This document shows, one piece after another, positions 1 through 8,535 of a stretch of DNA of 64,000 nucleotides; the stretch's first letter is position 1; each line of letters starts with the position of its first letter. The stretch spans positions 186,001 through 250,000 of the forward strand of contig JAKFFE010000019.1 of the NCBI GenBank assembly GCA_036675345.1, read 5' to 3'. The translations under genes were made by a program, and so were the position numbers. Source of the DNA: JALYOC01 sp036675345 (GTDB lineage Bacteria; Myxococcota; Myxococcia; Myxococcales; Myxococcaceae). The notes under the pieces are model-generated. The model ran no database searches and was not told where the DNA came from. It worked only from the letters and a program-made list of their open reading frames with translations.

Positions 1-132
1 TTCCTCCCTTTCGTTGGACTCCGCCTGGGCCACCGGAGCGACCGCCGAGGCAGCCGCCACAGTCGCCGCGCCCACCACCCCGGCGGCAATCGCCTCGCGC
101 CGGGTGAACCTGCCCTTTCCTTGATCGCCCAT
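1..132 (-). CDS. Tat-exported protein, N-terminus only
   Basis: Only the first 44 residues lie in the window; the rest is off the left edge. They contain a twin-arginine signal: a basic start, FTRREAIAAG near residues 9-18, an Ala/Val-rich hydrophobic stretch, and a likely cleavage site after PVAQA near residue 38. The mature protein should therefore be folded, perhaps with a cofactor, in the cytoplasm and exported by Tat. An in-frame ATG four codons upstream (position 144) is an alternative start; neither has a strong ribosome binding site. The gene diverges from the LysR gene at 345, with an inverted-repeat operator between them, so it may belong to the same regulon. The enzyme family cannot be told from this fragment. 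Confidence 0.7.
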   Translation of the reverse strand, partial: MGDQGKGRFTRREAIAAGVVGAATVAAASAVAPVAQAESNEREE

Positions 133-311
133 GGGCTCAAACATGCCGTCGCGGTGAGGTGCGCGCCAGGCCCGGTACCGCACGACTGCGTTGCGGATCC
201 GGCAACGATCCCGCTCGCCACTCGCCGCCGGCGGTGGAGGTCCCGGTACCACCGCGAGTACCGGACTCCCCGTTCCACAACCACCGCTCGCCCGGCGAAC
301 AGCCGGGACCT

Positions 312-327
312 GTTCCGGGGCCGGAAC
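312..327. promoter_or_regulatory. Candidate LysR operator GTTCC-N6-GGAAC (site 1)
   Basis: The arms GTTCCGG and CCGGAAC are separated by GG. The dyad contains the T-N11-A pattern of LysR-type boxes and ends 17 bases before the LysR start codon, as expected for autoregulation. The same GTTCC-N6-GGAAC framework recurs at 1883-1898 and 19547-19562, each time upstream of a gene start. Confidence 0.6.
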
Positions 328-344
328 GGTGGCATAACGGGCCC

Positions 345-1220
345 ATGAGCGGAAAGCCGGACCTCAACCTGTTGCCGGTGTTCGTGGCGGTGGCCGAGAC
401 CTGGAGCATCTCCGCCGCGGCACGCCGGCTGGAGTTGCCCAAATCCTCGGTCAGCCGCGGGATCGCCTCCTTGGAGGCGGCCTTGGGGGTGCAGCTGTTC
501 CACCGCACCACCCGCAAGGTGGCGCTGACCACCGCCGGGACCGCCTTCTACGAGAAGGCCCGGCCGATCGTCGCCTCCCTGCGCGATCTCACCGGCAGCC
601 TGCCCGAACAGGAGGACGAACCCTCCGGCGAGCTGCGGATCACCTGTCCGGTGGACATGGGGCTGAACCTGCTGCCGGCGATCGTGGCCGGCTTCTCCGC
701 CCGCCACCCGGGGGTGGTGTTGGATGTCCGCCCCACCAACCGCTTCGTGGATCTGGTCGGCGAGGGCTTCGACGCCGGGCTGCGGGTGTCGCAGAAGCTG
801 GCGGACTCCAGCCTGATCGCCCGGAAGATCAGCGCCCTGGAGGCGGGCCTGTACGCCTCGCCCACCTACGTGGCCCGGCGCGGCCAGCCCCGGAACCCCA
901 GCGAGGCGGGCACCCACGACTGGATCGTGCTCCGCCAGATGAAGGTCTCGCAGATCGGGATCCTCACCCACCCCCGGCTGTTCACCGACGATCTGCTCTT
1001 CGCCCACCGCGCGGTGCGCGAGGGACTGGGGCTGTGCATCCTCCCCACCTTCCTGGCCAAGGAGGACGTCGCCGCCGGGCTGCTGGTCCGGGTGATGCCC
1101 AGCTGGGTCCAGCCCGCCGGCAACCTCCACTTCGTCTATCCCCGCACCGAGCACGTCCCCCGCAAGGTCACCGCCTTTCGCGACTTCCTGCTGGCGTACC
1201 TGGGGGCCAATCCGCTCTAG
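345..1220 (+). CDS. LysR-family transcriptional regulator
   Basis: This is a 291-residue LysR-type regulator. The winged helix-turn-helix occupies about residues 5-65 (SISAAARRLELPKSSVSRGI, then FHRTTRKVALT), and the periplasmic-binding-like effector domain about residues 90-290. The reading frame stays open upstream to 159, but the ATG at 345 is where LysR homology begins and it lies just after the inverted-repeat operator. The 3' end overlaps the convergent oxidoreductase gene by 4 bases. The effector is not readable from sequence. Because the same operator stands before the catechol operon at 19.5 kb, a CatR-like role with a muconate-type inducer is possible, but that is inference. Confidence 0.9.
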   Translation: MSGKPDLNLLPVFVAVAETWSISAAARRLELPKSSVSRGIASLEAALGVQLFHRTTRKVALTTAGTAFYEKARPIVASLRDLTGSLPEQEDEPSGELRITCPVDMGLNLLPAIVAGFSARHPGVVLDVRPTNRFVDLVGEGFDAGLRVSQKLADSSLIARKISALEAGLYASPTYVARRGQPRNPSEAGTHDWIVLRQMKVSQIGILTHPRLFTDDLLFAHRAVREGLGLCILPTFLAKEDVAAGLLVRVMPSWVQPAGNLHFVYPRTEHVPRKVTAFRDFLLAYLGANPL

Positions 1221-1801
1221 CGGACCAGCTTGAAGCCCACCTTCGTCCCCAGGCCCAGCACATAGCCGAGGGTGATGTTCAGGTAGCCCAGCGACTCCAG
1301 CATCCGCGCGTTCTTCAGCGGGCCGGCGTCCACCGCGTCAAAGCCGATGTCCCGCCCCAGCTCCAGCACCTGCTTGCGGGCGGCCTCGTCGTCCGCCGCG
1401 GCGAAGATGGTCAGGGTCTGGTCCCCCTCCTTCCCCGTCGACATGTGGCCGGCGAACTGGGTGTTGAAGGCCTTCACCACCTTGGCCCGGGGGGCCTTCT
1501 TCTGCAGCTCCTCCGCGCCGCTGGTGGTGAAGCCCAGGGCCAGCTGCATGTCCTCGGTCAGCGCGTTGGTCACGTCCACCAGGGTCTTGCCCGCCACCGA
1601 GTCCCCCAGGGACTTGAGCGCCGAATCCACCGCGGGGAACGGCACCGCCAGCATCACCACCTCCGCCCAGACGCCGGTCTCGGAGATCTTGGCCGGGTCC
1701 TTTCCCACCGCGCGCACCGGATAGCCGGCCTTCTCCAGCCCGCTGCGCAGCGCGCCGCCCACGTTGCCATCACCGATGATCCCGATCTTCGCCTTCGCCA
1801 T
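1217..1801 (-). CDS. NAD(P)-binding oxidoreductase, F420-reductase-like
   Basis: The 194-residue protein begins with a Rossmann motif (IGIIGDGNVGGAL, residues 7-19). It continues with the VMLAVPF and KAFNT elements of the NADPH-dependent F420 reductase-like (NADP oxidoreductase, coenzyme F420-dependent) family. It is a cytoplasmic single-domain dehydrogenase; many family members do not use F420, and the substrate is unknown. A GTTCC-N6-GGAAC inverted repeat lies 82 bases upstream of its start, matching the site before the LysR gene with which it converges. It is probably a target of that LysR. Confidence 0.8.
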   Translation of the reverse strand: MAKAKIGIIGDGNVGGALRSGLEKAGYPVRAVGKDPAKISETGVWAEVVMLAVPFPAVDSALKSLGDSVAGKTLVDVTNALTEDMQLALGFTTSGAEELQKKAPRAKVVKAFNTQFAGHMSTGKEGDQTLTIFAAADDEAARKQVLELGRDIGFDAVDAGPLKNARMLESLGYLNITLGYVLGLGTKVGFKLVR

Positions 1802-1882
1802 GACAAGAGCTCCTGTTGGGGTGGTGGATCAACGATGCGGCCGACCCCTCCGGGGAACCACTGCCCCTGAGCGCAGGACAGC

Positions 1883-1898
1883 GTTCCAGTCCTGGAAC
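1883..1898. promoter_or_regulatory. Candidate LysR operator GTTCC-N6-GGAAC (site 2)
   Basis: GTTCCAG and CTGGAAC arms are separated by TC. The site lies in the 99-base gap upstream of the oxidoreductase gene that starts at 1801, and just after the stop of the next minus-strand gene. It shares the 5+6+5 framework of the sites at 312 and 19547. Confidence 0.55.
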
Positions 1899-1900
1899 AT

Positions 1901-2764
1901 CTACAGATTGGTCTGGTCTGCCGGGACCGCGGACTCGGGCAGGAGGGCGGCGCCCTTTCCGTCCGGCACCGGCGGACAGGCCATCCCGGAGAGGTAGCAG
2001 GTCATCGACAGTGAGCCGCCCGCATACCCATCGACCAGGACCGACGCGGGCTCTGCCGCCTGCTCGGCCAGCGCCGCGATGTAGACCAGGGGCAGGAAGT
2101 GGTCGGTGATCGGGACCGCCTCCTCCCAGTCCGGGTGGGAGCGCAGCTCGCCGATCCTCCCGGGGGCGCTGGTCATCAGCGCGCGGGCGGCCTCGTCGAA
2201 GCGCACCGCCCAGTCGAGGCCGGTCTCGCCGCGGCGGGGATCGAAGCGCCGGAGGTTGTGGACCACGTTGCCGCTGCCCAGGATCAGCACCCCCTGGTCG
2301 CGCAGCGGCGCCAGCCGGGCGCCCACCTCCTGGTGGTAGGCCAGCTCCTTGGTGGCGTTGAGGGACAGCTGCACCACCGGAATGTCCGCCTGCGGGTACA
2401 TCTGGGCCAGCACCGACCAGGTGCCATGGTCCAGACCCCAGCTGTCCTCGTCCAGGCCCACCCAGCGGGGGCGGACCGCGCTCACCACCTGGCGCGCCAG
2501 CTCCGGGTGTCCCGGGGCCGGATACTGGAACTCGCTTAGCCCGCGCCCGAAGCCGAACAGGTCATGGATGGTCCGGGGTCGGGCCATCGCAGTGACCGCG
2601 GTGGCGGCCATGAACCAGTGGGCGGAGATCACCAGGATCGCGTCGGGGCGGGGCAGCGCCGCGGCCAGCGCCCGCCAGGCGCCGGTGAACCGATTGTCCT
2701 CCAGGGTGTTGATCGGACTTCCATGACCGATGAACACCACCGGCATCCGCTGGGAGGAGGGCAT
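1901..2764 (-). CDS. ygiD: 4,5-DOPA-extradiol-type dioxygenase (class III, LigB family)
   Basis: This 287-residue protein matches the YgiD/DODA family of class III extradiol ring-cleavage dioxygenases. These are non-haem metal enzymes that open catecholic rings. Visible signatures are GHGSP (His14), LVISAHW (His49), the LDHGTWSVL segment and ILGSGNVVHNL. The chosen ATG at 2764 begins immediately before the conserved VVFIGHGSP strand; the frame is open further upstream but shows no homology there. It follows the CoA-binding protein gene with a 5-base gap, so the two are co-transcribed. The physiological catechol is not known. Its nearness to a catechol ortho-cleavage regulon is suggestive but not proof. 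Confidence 0.88.
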   Translation of the reverse strand: MPSSQRMPVVFIGHGSPINTLEDNRFTGAWRALAAALPRPDAILVISAHWFMAATAVTAMARPRTIHDLFGFGRGLSEFQYPAPGHPELARQVVSAVRPRWVGLDEDSWGLDHGTWSVLAQMYPQADIPVVQLSLNATKELAYHQEVGARLAPLRDQGVLILGSGNVVHNLRRFDPRRGETGLDWAVRFDEAARALMTSAPGRIGELRSHPDWEEAVPITDHFLPLVYIAALAEQAAEPASVLVDGYAGGSLSMTCYLSGMACPPVPDGKGAALLPESAVPADQTNL

Positions 2765-2769
2765 CACCT

Positions 2770-3204
2770 TCAGCCCTTCCCCTTCGGCGCGATCCCCAGG
2801 CGCCCCACCGCCACCCCCATGCAGGCGTTCATCACCACGGTCAGGCCACCCTCCCCGGCGATCCGCGCGGCCTCCTCGTTGGAGATCCCCAGCTGCAGCC
2901 ACAGCGTCTTGGCGCCGATCGCCACCGCCTCGCTGGCGATGGCCGGGGTCTCCTCCTCGCGGCGGAACACATCCACGATGTCCACCGGCCCCGGGACGTC
3001 CTGCAAGGAGGGGTACGCCTTCTGCCCCAGCACCTCGGTCTCGCGCGGATTGACCGGGAACACCTGGAAGCCCACCCGCAGCAGCTTCTGCATCACCTCG
3101 TGGGAGGGCCGCTGGGGATTGGAGGAGGCCCCGACCAGGGCGACTGTCTTCGCTTCGGTCAGCAACTGGCGCAGCGACTCATCGGGCGGGTTCTGGTGGG
3201 GCAC
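2770..3204 (-). CDS. CoA-binding domain protein, YccU-like
   Basis: This 144-residue single-domain protein carries the CoA-binding Rossmann fold seen in the N-terminus of succinyl-CoA synthetase alpha and ADP-forming acetyl-CoA synthetases: VALVGASSNPQRPS, VFPVNPRE, VDIVDVFR, and the MNACMGV end. The GTG at 3204 is preferred because GGAGAG lies 5 bases upstream; an in-frame TTG at 3234 would add ten residues. The stop is 5 bases before the dioxygenase start. The gene follows closely behind a histidine kinase gene. The function of free-standing YccU proteins is not established. Confidence 0.82.
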   Translation of the reverse strand: MPHQNPPDESLRQLLTEAKTVALVGASSNPQRPSHEVMQKLLRVGFQVFPVNPRETEVLGQKAYPSLQDVPGPVDIVDVFRREEETPAIASEAVAIGAKTLWLQLGISNEEAARIAGEGGLTVVMNACMGVAVGRLGIAPKGKG

Positions 3205-3230
3205 GGGTTCTCTCCGGAGGAAGCGTGATT

Positions 3231-4652
3231 TCAATGCAGCGGCCGGTGCTGCGGGTCCGGCAGCGCCGACTCTGGGCGGACCGTGCCGGCCAGCGGAAGG
3301 GAGAACCAGAGGGTGGTCCCCTGCCCGACGTTCGATACCACCCCCACCGCGCCCCCATGTCCCTCTGCCAACTTCTTCACCGTGGCCAACCCCAGCCCCA
3401 GGCCGGGTTGGGCGGACGCTCCCGCTGCCCGGAAGTAGGGCTCGAACAGCGTCGGCAGGTCCGCGGCGCGAATGCCCGGACCGGTGTCGGAGACCACGGT
3501 CTTCACCCGCCGACCCTCCTCCAGCACCTGGATCCGGATCGTCCGCTGCGGGCCCTCGCCCATGTACTTGATCCCATTGCGGACCAGATTCCCCACCAGG
3601 CTCAGGTACACGCCCGGGTTGCAGGCCACCAGCACCGGAGGAATCGGCTCCAGCACCAGCTGGATCCGGGCCGCCTCCGCCTCCCCGCTCATCCCCCCGG
3701 CGAAGTCCGCCAGCAGCTCGCGCAGGTCGGTGCGCGCCCCCGGATCCGGCCGGGCGCCGGCGCGGGCGAACTCCAGCAGCCCGGAGGTGATCGCGTTGGC
3801 CCGCCCCAGGCTGCGGATGATCCGCCCGGCCAGCTCCTGCACCTTGGGATCATCGCTGCGGCGGCGCAGCAGCTCGGCGCCGGTCTTGGCCGCGCTCAGC
3901 GGGTTGCGGATGTCGTGCGCCATCCGGCCGGCGAACTGCTCCAGCTCCTCCGACCGGGCCTGCAAGAAGGCCTCGTAGTCGTCCGCCAGCTGGCGCTGCC
4001 TTCTGGACTGCCGTCGCAACAGCCACGCGCCTCCGATCCCCAGGGCCACGCAGAGGGAGGTCATCCCCCCCGAGACCCACCGCGCCCGGTGTCGGGACTC
4101 CTTGATCTGCGCGCCCAGCAGGCGCACCTGCAGGGCGTGGCGCTCCACGCCCTGGGTCGCGACAGTCACCAGCCGCTGCGCGGACGGGTCCACCTGGGAA
4201 GCCAGCTGGGCCTGCGCCTCCGGCGCTCTTCCTGCCGCGGACAGCCGACGGGTGGCGTGGACCTGCTCTTCGAATCGCACCAGCGCCGGATGCAGCTGCT
4301 CCCACATGGGAGGCGCCTGCCCCTCCGGTCGGACCAGGTAGCTCCTCAGCTCGGTGTTCAGGGTCTCCAGCGCGAGGTCCAACCGGGCGGCGGTCTCGGT
4401 GCGTTGCGGGGGAGGCGCGCTGAGGTAGTTGGAAAGTGCCAAGCGGGTCATCCAGGTGGAGGCGCGGACGGACGCCAACCGCTGGATGCTGGGGGTGGAC
4501 TCGAAGACGATCCGATCCTCCAGACGATCCACCTCCGCCGAGGCCCGCTGGCCCAGCCAGAGGGTGACCAGGAAGCCGCCCACCACCGCGGAGAACACCG
4601 CCGCCAGCAGCAGGTGGGAGCGATCCGTCTGGGGAGGCGCCGCGACAGCCAT
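3231..4652 (-). CDS. Membrane-bound sensor histidine kinase
   Basis: The predicted protein has 473 residues. A transmembrane helix at about residues 13-34 and another at about 190-210 bracket a roughly 155-residue helical periplasmic sensor region. They are followed by a HisKA domain (MAHDIRNPLSAAK, phospho-His near residue 247) and an HATPase domain with N-box LVGNLVRNGIKY, G1 DTGPGI and G2 GLGLGLATVKK. No receiver domain or response regulator gene is adjacent, so it is an orphan kinase. It is divergent from the GH15 gene, with 129 bases between starts. The start ATG at 4652 directly precedes the first membrane helix. Confidence 0.88.
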   Translation of the reverse strand: MAVAAPPQTDRSHLLLAAVFSAVVGGFLVTLWLGQRASAEVDRLEDRIVFESTPSIQRLASVRASTWMTRLALSNYLSAPPPQRTETAARLDLALETLNTELRSYLVRPEGQAPPMWEQLHPALVRFEEQVHATRRLSAAGRAPEAQAQLASQVDPSAQRLVTVATQGVERHALQVRLLGAQIKESRHRARWVSGGMTSLCVALGIGGAWLLRRQSRRQRQLADDYEAFLQARSEELEQFAGRMAHDIRNPLSAAKTGAELLRRRSDDPKVQELAGRIIRSLGRANAITSGLLEFARAGARPDPGARTDLRELLADFAGGMSGEAEAARIQLVLEPIPPVLVACNPGVYLSLVGNLVRNGIKYMGEGPQRTIRIQVLEEGRRVKTVVSDTGPGIRAADLPTLFEPYFRAAGASAQPGLGLGLATVKKLAEGHGGAVGVVSNVGQGTTLWFSLPLAGTVRPESALPDPQHRPLH

Positions 4653-4781
4653 GCGAACTGTGTGCGCCTCTTCGCTGGGACCGTCAACCCTGCGATCGGC
4701 CAAACGTCCGCTCGCCGCGGCGATCTGGCGTCGTGCGCATTGCCAGCAGCGGCACGATCGTTCTGCGAGCGGAGCGCCCGG

Positions 4782-6572
4782 ATGTCGATGCCAATCGAAG
4801 ACTACGCGTTGATCGGGGACACCCGGACCGCTGCCCTGGTGGGCCGCGATGGCTCCATCGACTGGCTGTGTCTGCCGCGCTTTGACTCCGGGGCCTGCTT
4901 CGCGGCGCTGCTGGGGGAACCCCGCCACGGCCGCTGGAGCCTGGCTCCGGTCCAGGGCGGCGCAGGCCAGCGCCGCTACCGCCCAGACACCCTGGTGCTG
5001 GAGACCACCTTCCAGACCTCGGGCGGAAAGGTCCGGGTGGTGGACTGCATGCCTCCGGACGAGGAGATCCCCAACCTGGTCCGGCTGGTGGAGGGCCTGG
5101 AGGGTGAGGTGCGGATGCGGATGGAGCTGATCATCCGCTTCGATTACGGCTGGGTGGTCCCCTGGGTGACCAAGTCAGACGGGGCGCTGCGAGCGGTCGG
5201 TGGACCCGATGCCCTGGTGCTGCGCACCCCGGTGCCGACCCACGGAGAGAACCTGACCACCGTGGCGGAGTTCACGGTCCGGGCAGGAGAGCAGATCCCG
5301 TTCGTCCTCAGCTGGCACCGCTCCTCCCAGCCGCCCCCTCCGGGGGTGGACGCCGCGGCGGCGGTGGCGCAGGCGGAGGCCTGGTGGCGTTCCTGGTTGG
5401 GCACCTGTTCGTACCAGGGGCCCTGGAAGGAGGCGGTGACCCGGTCGCTGATCACCCTCAAGGCGCTGACCTACAGCCCGTCCGGAGGAATCGTGGCTGC
5501 CGCCACCACCTCCCTGCCGGAGCGACTGGGCGGGGTGCGCAACTGGGACTACCGCTACTGCTGGCTGCGCGATGCCACCTTCACCCTCTACGCACTGATG
5601 CTGGGCGGCTTTCATGAGGAGGCCCGGGCCTGGAGGGACTGGCTGCTGCGGGCGGTGGCCGGGGACCCCTCCCAGCTGCAGATCATGTACGGCGTGGAGG
5701 GCGAACGACGGCTGCCGGAGCTGATCCTGGATTGGCTGCCTGGCTACGCCGGCTCGGTGCCGGTGCGCGAGGGAAACGGAGCGGTGGACCAGCTGCAGCT
5801 GGACGTCTACGGGGAGGTGATGGACGCGTTGCACCAGGGGCGCCGCGCGGGGCTGGCGCTGGATCCCAGCGCCTGGCATCTGCAACGACGCCTGGTGCAG
5901 CACCTGGAACACCATTGGCGGGAGCCGGATGAGGGGCTGTGGGAGATGCGCGGGTCACGCCAGCACTTCACCCACTCCAAGATGATGGCGTGGGTGGCGC
6001 TGGATCGGGCGGTGAAGGCGGTGGAGCAGACCGGTCTGGACGGTCCGGTGGGAAGGTGGCGGGCGATCCGGGACCGCATCCACCAGGAGCTGTGCCAGCA
6101 GGCCTTCCACCCCGGAAAGCGCGCGTTCACCCAGGTCTACGGAGGCGAGGCCCTGGACGCGGCGTTGCTGCTGATGCCGCTGGTGGGCTTTCTGCCCGCC
6201 ACCGACCCGCGGGTGATCTCCACGGTGCAGGCCATCGAACGGGAGCTGCTCCACGATGGGCTGGTCCTCCGCTACCGCACCGAGGAGAGCGACGACGGCC
6301 TCCCCGCCGGAGAGGGCGTGTTCCTGCTTTGCAGCTTCTGGCTGGCGGACAACTACGCGCTGATGGGCCGGGTGGGGGAGGCGCGCGCGCTGTTCGAGCG
6401 GCTGCTGACGCTGCGCAACGACGTGGGCCTGCTCTCCGAGGAGTACGACCCGGAGGCGGGCCGGCTGTTGGGGAACTTCCCCCAGGCCTTCTCCCACGTG
6501 GGGTTGATCAACACCGCCTACAACCTCACCCCTCAGCAGAGGGCCCCTGCCCACGAGCGGAAGAACTGCTGA
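4782..6572 (+). CDS. GH15-family glycoside hydrolase (glucoamylase/trehalase-like)
   Basis: This 596-residue protein is a full-length bacterial GH15 enzyme. It has an N-terminal beta-sandwich (IEDYALIGDTRTAALVGRDG) and an (alpha/alpha)6 barrel with the hallmark RNWDYRYCWLRDA near residues 252-264. The likely catalytic acids are the Glu in LDVYGE (about residue 345) and the Glu pair in LLSEEYD (about 553). Members of this subgroup hydrolyse alpha-glucans or trehalose; the substrate cannot be fixed from sequence. There is no signal peptide, so it is cytoplasmic. The ATG at 4782 has GGAG about 8 bases upstream. Its last 47 bases overlap the convergent methyltransferase gene. Confidence 0.92.
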   Translation: MSMPIEDYALIGDTRTAALVGRDGSIDWLCLPRFDSGACFAALLGEPRHGRWSLAPVQGGAGQRRYRPDTLVLETTFQTSGGKVRVVDCMPPDEEIPNLVRLVEGLEGEVRMRMELIIRFDYGWVVPWVTKSDGALRAVGGPDALVLRTPVPTHGENLTTVAEFTVRAGEQIPFVLSWHRSSQPPPPGVDAAAAVAQAEAWWRSWLGTCSYQGPWKEAVTRSLITLKALTYSPSGGIVAAATTSLPERLGGVRNWDYRYCWLRDATFTLYALMLGGFHEEARAWRDWLLRAVAGDPSQLQIMYGVEGERRLPELILDWLPGYAGSVPVREGNGAVDQLQLDVYGEVMDALHQGRRAGLALDPSAWHLQRRLVQHLEHHWREPDEGLWEMRGSRQHFTHSKMMAWVALDRAVKAVEQTGLDGPVGRWRAIRDRIHQELCQQAFHPGKRAFTQVYGGEALDAALLLMPLVGFLPATDPRVISTVQAIERELLHDGLVLRYRTEESDDGLPAGEGVFLLCSFWLADNYALMGRVGEARALFERLLTLRNDVGLLSEEYDPEAGRLLGNFPQAFSHVGLINTAYNLTPQQRAPAHERKNC

Positions 6573-7185
6573 GCCTCCCCACCCCGGGCACAAAGCGCCC
6601 CACCCGCGACGCGTACTCGCGATAGCGCGCGCCATGGAGGGCGAGCAGGTGCTCCTCCTCCAGCCGGACCTGGAGCCCCAGCACATAGACCAGGAACCAC
6701 CAGCCCAGCACGGTCCAGGCGGAGGGCATCACCGCCACCAGGCCCAGCGCGGAACCGATCATCCCGGTGAAGATCGGATTGCGCACCCGGGCGAACAGCC
6801 CGTGGGTGACCAGCCCGGTGGGTTGGGTGGGATCGATCCCCACCCGCCAGGAGGCGCCCATCTGCCGCTGCGCCGCCACCACCAGCACCAGCGTCGCCAC
6901 CATCAGGGACCAGCCCAGGGCGGTGAGCTCGGGGGGCACCGCCCAGATCCCCAGGGTGGCCGGCTCCCGGAACAGGAACAGCCCGGTCCACAGCAGCAGT
7001 CCCCCCACCACTGCCCCCAGTCCCTGCACCGCGAACTGGTGGACCGGGGTGGGCGCCAGGTGCGCGACATACCCGGTGGAACCGGTGCGCCTCCGCAGCC
7101 GGAGGGTGGGCCAGACCACTGCCACCAGGGTGAACAAGGAAAGGAAGAGGACCAACGTCACCCGCGACCACCACAACGAATCCAT
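6526..7185 (-). CDS. Isoprenylcysteine carboxyl methyltransferase-family membrane protein
   Basis: The 219-residue integral membrane protein has about five hydrophobic segments and the C-terminal ICMT/phospholipid methyltransferase signature: GLVTHGLFARVRNPIFTGM, then EEEHLLALHGARYREY. Such proteins use S-adenosylmethionine near the membrane. The bacterial acceptor is usually unknown. The ATG at 7185 has GGAG 6 bases upstream and is preferred over an in-frame TTG at 7203. It lies 111 bases downstream of the ECF sigma gene on the same strand and may be read with it. The 3' end overlaps the GH15 gene. Confidence 0.82.
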   Translation of the reverse strand: MDSLWWSRVTLVLFLSLFTLVAVVWPTLRLRRRTGSTGYVAHLAPTPVHQFAVQGLGAVVGGLLLWTGLFLFREPATLGIWAVPPELTALGWSLMVATLVLVVAAQRQMGASWRVGIDPTQPTGLVTHGLFARVRNPIFTGMIGSALGLVAVMPSAWTVLGWWFLVYVLGLQVRLEEEHLLALHGARYREYASRVGRFVPGVGRLSSSSARGQGPSAEG

Positions 7186-7296
7186 GTACGGCTCCAAGAG
7201 CAAGAAGGGTCTCGAAGCGCGCTGACGGATGGGGGCCGGGCAGCGTTACAGGCCAGCGGAGTTCCTCCGCGGAGGCGCTCTCGGAAAGCGGCCGGC

Positions 7297-7833
7297 TCAG
7301 GCCTCGCAGCCGCAGGCCGCGCAGCCCTGGGCGCAGCAGACGCCACACAGCTGGAGCAGCCGGTCGGCCAGCGCGGTCCGCGCCCGGTGCAGCCGCACCC
7401 GGGCGTTCCCCGCGGTCAGCCCCGCCTGGCGGGCGAACGCCTGGACCGAGCTCCCCTCCAGATCCACTGCCCGCACCACCGCCGCGTACTCCGGCCGGGC
7501 CTCCGCCAGCAGCCCCTCCACGCAGGCGCAAACATGGCGCTCCAGCGCGACCGCGGCCTCCTCCGCCAGCAGGGCCTCGGTGGCGGTGGCCTCCAGCGCC
7601 CGCTGCTCGGCGCCCGCCTGACGGGCCCGGTCGACCAGGGTGTTGCGCAGCAGGCGGAAGAACCAGGCCACCGCGCTCTCGCTGTCCTGGATCGCCCCGC
7701 CCCGCTCCAGCGCCTTGAGCATCGCCGCCTGCAGCACCTCGCGCGCCGCCTCCCGGCTGCCCACCCGGGGAGTCAGGAACGCCAGGAAGCGCTGCTGCTG
7801 GTCCACAAGGAGAGGGAGAAGGTCGGGCGTCAC
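7297..7833 (-). CDS. ECF sigma factor with cysteine-rich tail, CorE-like (ECF44)
   Basis: This 178-residue sigma-70 factor has region 2 (about residues 10-75) and region 4 (about 110-160, QAFARQAGLTAGNARVRLHR). It also has two cysteine features: a C-A-C motif (Cys102, Cys104) in the linker, and a tail with Cys163, 166, 167, 171, 174 and 176. This matches the CorE/CorE2 group of Myxococcus, which sense copper or cadmium/zinc directly through these cysteines and lack an anti-sigma factor; none is encoded nearby. The start is GTG at 7833. The membrane methyltransferase lies downstream and mntP is divergent, 80 bases away. The metal specificity is not readable from sequence. Confidence 0.88.
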   Translation of the reverse strand: MTPDLLPLLVDQQQRFLAFLTPRVGSREAAREVLQAAMLKALERGGAIQDSESAVAWFFRLLRNTLVDRARQAGAEQRALEATATEALLAEEAAVALERHVCACVEGLLAEARPEYAAVVRAVDLEGSSVQAFARQAGLTAGNARVRLHRARTALADRLLQLCGVCCAQGCAACGCEA

Positions 7834-7913
7834 CGGGCCTTGCGGATAACGTCCGACGGGGGCTGAGGCAACATTCGGCTTCTGGCCCCAACCAGGGATA
7901 GAAGCCCCAGGCG

Positions 7914-8477
7914 ATGCTCACCGCCCTCCCCCTCCTCGCGGTCGGACTGGCCATGGACGCCACCGCGGTGGCGCTGACCACCGGCTTTAGCGCCCCCCGG
8001 GTCCGCTGGCGGGACGCGCTGTTGCTGGCCTCACTGTTCGGCTTCTTCCAGGGACTGATGCCGGCGGTGGGCTGGCTGTTGGGCACCCGCTTCGCGCGGT
8101 ACATCTCCGACTGGGATCACTGGCTGGCGTTCGCCCTGTTGGCGGTGATCGGCGGGAAGATGATCCACGAGGGACTCAAGCCCAAGGAGGACACCGTCGC
8201 TCGCCGCAGCGACCCCTTCCATCTGCGTCCGCTGCTGATCCTGTCGGTGGCCACCAGCATCGACGCGCTGGCCGCGGGAATCACCCTCCCGGTGATGGAC
8301 CTGCCGCTGCTGCTGGCGACGAGCGTGATCGCCGCGGTGACCTTCCTGCTGTCGCTGGCCGCGGTCTTCGCCGGCCGCCGCTTCGGCGACGCGCTGGGCG
8401 GCAAGCTGGACGTGGTCGGCGGCGTGATCCTGATCGTGATCGGCGCCCGGACGGTCTACGAACACCTTGCCGGTTGA
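7914..8477 (+). CDS. mntP: Manganese efflux pump MntP
   Basis: This 187-residue inner-membrane protein has six predicted helices arranged as two homologous halves. Each half carries a conserved acidic motif, GLAMDATAVAL in the first and TSIDALAAGI in the second, with the Asp residues that bind the cation. MntP exports Mn(II) and protects against its excess. Length and motifs are typical. The gene is divergent from the CorE-like sigma factor. The 80-base upstream gap is too short and lacks the hallmarks of the Mn-sensing yybP-ykoY riboswitch often found before mntP. The cobalamin riboswitch downstream belongs to nrdA. Confidence 0.92.
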   Translation: MLTALPLLAVGLAMDATAVALTTGFSAPRVRWRDALLLASLFGFFQGLMPAVGWLLGTRFARYISDWDHWLAFALLAVIGGKMIHEGLKPKEDTVARRSDPFHLRPLLILSVATSIDALAAGITLPVMDLPLLLATSVIAAVTFLLSLAAVFAGRRFGDALGGKLDVVGGVILIVIGARTVYEHLAG

Positions 8478-8535
8478 CGCACCGCACCCCAAAAGCACCA
8501 CAACCGGTGGTTGACCTCGGATCCCTGCCCCCCAT

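Noticed and set aside
159..344. N-terminal extension of the LysR gene to 159
   Set aside because: The extra 62 residues are Pro/Arg-rich, lack homology and would run through the operator; the ATG at 345 starts the helix-turn-helix domain.
7834..7913. Mn-sensing yybP-ykoY riboswitch before mntP
   Set aside because: The gap is only 80 bases and no matching conserved loop sequence could be found.
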